Below are positions 46,311 to 50,321 of a stretch of DNA of 50,321 bases, piece by piece. The notes under the pieces were generated by a model, which worked only from the letters and a program-made list of their open reading frames with translations, did not search any database and was not told where the DNA came from. Position 1 is the first letter of the stretch. Every line of letters begins with the position of its first letter. The position numbers were made by a program, and so were the translations under genes. Source of the stretch: Desulfarculaceae bacterium (lineage in GTDB: Bacteria > Desulfobacterota > Desulfarculia > Desulfarculales > Desulfarculaceae); assembly GCA_027067385.1 (NCBI GenBank), contig JAMOVV010000050.1, positions 1-50,321 on the forward strand, written 5' to 3'.

Positions 46311-47662
46311 GCGGACACGTCCTCATAGTCGACGACGAAGAGTCCATCCGCCAGTCGCTCACCGGGATATTTAGCGACGAAGGCTACCAGGTAAGCTGCG
46401 CCGCCGACGGCCACCAGGCCCTGGCGGTGATGCAGAGCGAAGCGCCGCAGTTGGTGCTGCTCGATATCTGGATGCCCGGCCCCGACGGCCTGGAGGTGCT
46501 CGGCAGCCTGAAAAAGCAATACCCCCACCTGCCGGTGATCATGATCTCGGGCCACGGCACCGTGGAGACCGCGGTAAAGGCCACCCGCCTGGGGGCCTTC
46601 GACTTCATCGAAAAACCCCTGGACATGGACAAGATACTGGTGGTGGCCCGCAACGCCATGGAAATGGGCCGGCTGGCCGCCGCAAACCTGCGCCTGCGCC
46701 GCCGCCACGCCCGCCTCACCGGCGACAGCCCGGCCATCACCCAGGTCCGCCAGGCCATCGAAAAGGTGGCCCCCACCGATAGCTGGGTGCTCATCACCGG
46801 CGACAACGGCACCGGCAAAGAAGTGGTGGCCCGCACCATCCACGACCTCAGCCCGCGTCGCCACGGCGAGTTCGTGGATGTCAACTGCGCGGCCATCCCC
46901 GACGAGCTGATCGAAAGTGAACTCTTCGGCCATGAGAAAGGCGCCTTCACCGGCGCCTCCAGCCTCAAGCGCGGCAAGTTCGACCTGGCCGACGGCGGCA
47001 CCCTGCTGTTGGACGAGATCGCCGACATGAGCCTCAAGACCCAGGCCAAGATACTGCGCATCCTGCAAGAGCAGAGCTTCGAACGGGTGGGAGGCACCCG
47101 CAGCATCTCGGTGGACGTGCGCGTGCTGGCCGCTACCAACAAGGACCTGGCCGAGGAGATCAAGGCCGGCCGCTTCCGCCAGGACCTCTACTACCGCCTC
47201 AACGTCATCCCCATCCGGGTGCCCCCCCTGCGCGAGCGCACCCAGGATATCCCCACCCTGGCCGACGAGTTCCTGGCCATGCACGCCCAACGGCTGCACC
47301 AGCGGCCCAAGCAGATCAGCCCGGCGGCCCTGCAGGCCATGCAGGCCTACCACTGGCCGGGCAATGTGCGCGAGCTGAAAAACCTCATCGAACGCCTGGT
47401 GATCCTCAGCCCGGGCGAGGTGATCGGTTTGGAAGACCTGCCCCCAGACCTGGCCGGCGGCGAGGCCGGCGGGACCATCATCGAGCCGGACCTGTTCGGG
47501 GCCGACTTCAAACAGGCTCGCATGACCTTTGAAAAGCTCTACCTGGAACGCAAGCTGGCCGAACACGGCCATAACGTGAGCCAGACCGCCGAGGCCATCG
47601 GGCTGGAGCGCAGCCACCTGCATAAAAAGATCAAAGCCCTGGGGGTGGGCAACGGGGATTAG
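46307..47662 (+). CDS. NtrX/NtrC-like sigma-54 response regulator
   Basis: Receiver (VLIVDDEESIRQSL, VLLDIWMPGPDGLEVL), GDNGTGKEVVARTIH, GAFTGA, GGTLLLDEIADMSLKTQAKILRILQ, C-terminal Fis-like HTH. Confidence 0.95.
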   Translation: MSGHVLIVDDEESIRQSLTGIFSDEGYQVSCAADGHQALAVMQSEAPQLVLLDIWMPGPDGLEVLGSLKKQYPHLPVIMISGHGTVETAVKATRLGAFDFIEKPLDMDKILVVARNAMEMGRLAAANLRLRRRHARLTGDSPAITQVRQAIEKVAPTDSWVLITGDNGTGKEVVARTIHDLSPRRHGEFVDVNCAAIPDELIESELFGHEKGAFTGASSLKRGKFDLADGGTLLLDEIADMSLKTQAKILRILQEQSFERVGGTRSISVDVRVLAATNKDLAEEIKAGRFRQDLYYRLNVIPIRVPPLRERTQDIPTLADEFLAMHAQRLHQRPKQISPAALQAMQAYHWPGNVRELKNLIERLVILSPGEVIGLEDLPPDLAGGEAGGTIIEPDLFGADFKQARMTFEKLYLERKLAEHGHNVSQTAEAIGLERSHLHKKIKALGVGNGD

Positions 47663-47686
47663 GACGGCTTCCAGGCGACGCCCGGG

Positions 47687-48049
47687 TTAGATTTCCGGCC
47701 GCTGGGGCAGGCGGCAAAACTCCAGGCCCAGCCGGCTCTGACCCTGCTGGCCGCTTTTCATCCACACCAGGCGGGCCCGTTGGTGGTGCAGCCGGCCCTG
47801 GTGCCGGAAGCGCATCTCGAAAAACAGGGGTTGGGCCGATTCAAAGGCGATGCCGGTGTCGGAGATGTTGATGCCCGTGGCCTGCAGGAGATCGAAGTCG
47901 GCGATGAGCTCGATCTCCGCCTCCAGCGGTACGCGGCGCGAGCGGGCCTTGAGTTGACCGGCGCCGTCTCGGCCGGCCAGCCGCTCCCGCAACTCGCTGA
48001 GTTCCTCGATCAGTTCCTGCTTGCTCTTGTCGATATCCGCTTTGGCCAT
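47687..48049 (-). CDS. PilZ-like domain protein
   Basis: KARSRRVPLEAEIELIADFDLLQATGINISDTGIAFESAQPLFFEMRF...ARLVWMKSGQQGQSRLGLEF; helical N-terminus. Confidence 0.65.
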   Translation of the reverse strand: MAKADIDKSKQELIEELSELRERLAGRDGAGQLKARSRRVPLEAEIELIADFDLLQATGINISDTGIAFESAQPLFFEMRFRHQGRLHHQRARLVWMKSGQQGQSRLGLEFCRLPQRPEI

Positions 48050-48140
48050 GGCTCAAGTTCTTCCTGGATTGCCCGGTAATCGATTGTCCTTATAAACCCT
48101 AGGTCGTGGCTGGCTCTTTGTCAACGCGGTGTTGGACGTC

Positions 48141-49178
48141 CTAGACGCGCTTGATGCGCTCGGCGATGTCAAAATCCATCTCGGCCAGGGGCCGCCGCCG
48201 CAGGCGGTGGGGCAGGGCCAGCAGGGCCGCGGTGTCCACGTCCCGGCGGGTGACCCGGTCGCGCCCCTCCAGGGCGGCCAGGGTGCGGGCGGTCTTGAAT
48301 ATCACCAGGTCGCCGCGGTGGCCGTCCACCCCCAGCTCCAGGGTGATCTGCACCACCCGCTGGTAAATTTCGTCGCCGGCGGCCACCGCAGGCAACAGGG
48401 CGCGGGCCCGACCGACGCCCGCGGCGATCTCGGCGTTGGCCTGGCCGTGGGCCGCGGCAAAGCCGGACGGGTCGGCCTCAAAGGCCAGGCGGTTCTTGAT
48501 CACCTGCTGGCGCAGCTCCGGGTCTTCCAAACCCTTTATCTGGACGCAGAGCCCGAAACGGTCGGTGAGCTGGGGACGCAGCTCGCCCTCCTCCGGGTTC
48601 ATGGTGCCCACCAGGGTGAAGGCGGACGGATGGCTGATGCTGATGGCCTCGCGCTCCACCGTGTTGGCCCCCATGGCCGCCGCGTCCAATAGGGCGTCCA
48701 CCAGGTGGTCGTCGAGCAGGTTCACCTCGTCCACGTAAAGCACCTGCCGGTTGGCCGCGGCCAGGATGCCCGGCTGGAAGCGCACCTCGCCCTGGCCCAG
48801 GGCGGACTCCAAGTCCAGGGTCCCCAACAGGCGGTCCTCGGTGGCCCCCACCGGCAGCTCCACCACCCGCACCCGCTGCCGGCCGGTGGGCAGGCTCTCG
48901 CCGGACGCCAGCCGGGAGGCGCAGGACTCGCACAGGTTGGCCGGGTCGTCCGGGTCGCAGTGGTAGGGGCAGTCGGTCACCACCGCCTGCTCGGGCAGCA
49001 GATCGGCCAGGGCCCGCACCGCGGTGGACTTGGCGGTGCCCTTTTCGCCGCGGATCAACACCCCGCCGATGCGGGGATTGACCACGTTGGCCAAAAGAGC
49101 CAGCTTCATGTGGTCTTGCCCCACCAGGGCGCTGAAGGGATAGTTGACCGCAGATATGGGGTTGCTGTCGGCACTCAT
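48141..49178 (-). CDS. Magnesium chelatase subunit I-like AAA+ ATPase
   Basis: GGVLIRGEKGTAKSTAVRALADLLPEQ, LYVDEVNLLDDHLVDALLDAAAMGANTVEREAISISHPSAFTLVGTMNPEEGELRPQLTDRFGL. Confidence 0.93.
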   Translation of the reverse strand: MSADSNPISAVNYPFSALVGQDHMKLALLANVVNPRIGGVLIRGEKGTAKSTAVRALADLLPEQAVVTDCPYHCDPDDPANLCESCASRLASGESLPTGRQRVRVVELPVGATEDRLLGTLDLESALGQGEVRFQPGILAAANRQVLYVDEVNLLDDHLVDALLDAAAMGANTVEREAISISHPSAFTLVGTMNPEEGELRPQLTDRFGLCVQIKGLEDPELRQQVIKNRLAFEADPSGFAAAHGQANAEIAAGVGRARALLPAVAAGDEIYQRVVQITLELGVDGHRGDLVIFKTARTLAALEGRDRVTRRDVDTAALLALPHRLRRRPLAEMDFDIAERIKRV

Positions 49179-49242
49179 GGCCGGGATTCTACAACCACCT
49201 CCACCGCCGGCGCCAGTAAAAACCCATGCCGGCCCCGGCGGG

Positions 49243-49848
49243 TTAGCGTTTGGCCAGGCCCAGGGCCTTGAGCTTGAGGTCGTAGCACTCCGGGCAGATG
49301 CCGTGGGATACGTCGGCGTTGAGGTGTTCGTGGAGGAACACCTCCACCTCGGCCCAGTACTCATCGTCGGTGCGCACGCGCTTGCAGTAGGAGCAGATGG
49401 GGATGATCGATTTGAGGGCGGTGAGCTCGGAGATGTCTTCCAGGATGACCAAGGCCAGACGGCGGCCCTGGTGATCCAGGGGCGCGGTGGTGATCAGCAG
49501 GTGGATGTCCTGGGGCGAGCCGTTGTCGCTGCGCCGCTGCACCAAGGTCTTTTTTCGCCAGACCGGCTTGCCGTCGAGGGCCTGGGTTACCGCGTGGCGC
49601 AGGGGGCAGTCATCGCATACTTGGCCGGTGCCGCAACCGTTACTGGCCAGGGCGTGGTTGACACAACCAATGGCGCTGCCGCACCGTCGGTTGAGCACCA
49701 GGGTGAGAGGCCCGGACAACAGAGGCTCGGCCGCCCGGTTAAAGGCCTGTAGACGAATCTCTTGGTCCAGGACCAAGAGAGGTGAAGGAAGGGCGTCGGC
49801 CAATACGGCGGCCAACTCCTGCCACTCGAATCCGGAGGTTAACGTCAT
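49243..49848 (-). CDS. PAS-type protein with Cys clusters, no kinase domain
   Basis: CGSAIGCVNHALASNGCGTGQVCDDCPLRHAV; LVILEDISELTALKSIIPICSYCKRVRTDDEYWAEVEVFLHEHLNADVSHGICPECYDLK. Confidence 0.75.
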   Translation of the reverse strand: MTLTSGFEWQELAAVLADALPSPLLVLDQEIRLQAFNRAAEPLLSGPLTLVLNRRCGSAIGCVNHALASNGCGTGQVCDDCPLRHAVTQALDGKPVWRKKTLVQRRSDNGSPQDIHLLITTAPLDHQGRRLALVILEDISELTALKSIIPICSYCKRVRTDDEYWAEVEVFLHEHLNADVSHGICPECYDLKLKALGLAKR

Positions 49849-49941
49849 TTTTTATACAATCATCTGATGATATTTTTGATTGATCGGCAAGACTATATGT
49901 TGTAACCGCCGCGCCTGTCAATCATTGAAAAGCCGGGGCGT

Positions 49942-50321
49942 TCAGCGCCAGTGCTGTCGCACCAGCTCCAGCACCCGGTCGGCGGTGACCCGGCCCAAGG
50001 CGGTGCAGGGGGCCCCCAGGTATTGGGCCAGGGGTTGGCACAGGTTCAGCTCCTGGAAGTGCCCGGTGTCGGTGTCCACCACCACGAAGCGGGGCCGAGG
50101 ATCGGCGGCCAGGCGCTGGGCCAGCTCCAGCACCTCGCGGTCGGCATAGCCGGCGTCGCCCCAGCCGCCCTGGATGCTCACCCGACGGCGGGCCCGGGGC
50201 AGGTCGTAGGGCACGTTGGGCCGGCCGTCGGTGAGGATGATCACCAGGGGATTGAGCCGGGGGTCCCGGGCCAACTCGCGCGAGAGTACCTGGGCCAGGG
50301 TCACCAGGCCGTGGGCCAGGG
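49942..50321 (-). CDS. Magnesium chelatase subunit D-like VWA protein, C-terminal part (cut by window end)
   Basis: LVIILTDGRPNVPYDLPRARRRVSIQGGWGDAGYADREVLELAQRLAADPRPRFVVVDTDTGHFQELNLCQPLAQYLGAPC. Confidence 0.85.
   Translation of the reverse strand, partial: LAHGLVTLAQVLSRELARDPRLNPLVIILTDGRPNVPYDLPRARRRVSIQGGWGDAGYADREVLELAQRLAADPRPRFVVVDTDTGHFQELNLCQPLAQYLGAPCTALGRVTADRVLELVRQHWR

Noticed and set aside
46214-47623. 469 aa - strand ORF opposite the NtrX-like gene
   Set aside because: Antisense shadow ORF of a clearly conserved AAA+ regulator.
1-50321. CRISPR arrays, prophage or transposon content
   Set aside because: No regularly spaced repeats, cas, transposase or phage structural genes recognised; the only tyrosine recombinase is a housekeeping XerC/D type inside a conserved operon.

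Overview
The window is 50.3 kb of high-GC bacterial chromosome. Gene content suggests an anaerobic Desulfobacterota / delta-proteobacterial lineage; that placement is an inference. No transposase, integrase-bounded island, rRNA or CRISPR array was seen. Main blocks: (1) a truncated SAM hydroxide adenosyltransferase-like gene (3' end) and an AbrB/Doc toxin-antitoxin pair with a readable promoter and operator; (2) a compact minus-strand operon, pepP-like - xerD-like - DHH/CBS/tRNA nucleotidyltransferase fusion - M50 protease - scpA - scpB - rluB-like - tRNA-Val(CAC) - terminator, in which the tRNA starts directly after the rluB stop codon; (3) a sigma-54 activator with a non-Fis C-terminus, and proC; (4) a ~10.5 kb same-strand run that joins a MetF paralogue, a double HdrA, MvhD, MetV and MetF to a response regulator, two ACT-like proteins and two histidine kinases; this is my best candidate for an undescribed system; (5) CNNM/CBS protein, a flavin disulfide reductase, a TPR protein, ROK kinase, nucleotide-sugar dehydrogenase, epimerase, OYE-like enoate reductase, a SPOR/TPR lipoprotein with a mucin-like Thr-rich linker, and a PAS-GGDEF protein with a degenerate HD-GYP; (6) a polyamine cluster (pyruvoyl arginine decarboxylase / agmatinase / deoxyhypusine synthase-like), a Cys-rich MerR regulator and MobA; (7) lpxC followed by a ~190 bp G-tract array and a clear terminator, then NtrY/NtrX-like regulators, a PilZ-like protein and ChlI / PAS-Cys protein / ChlD (cut by the window end). 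All product calls come from motif recognition by eye; no database search was run.
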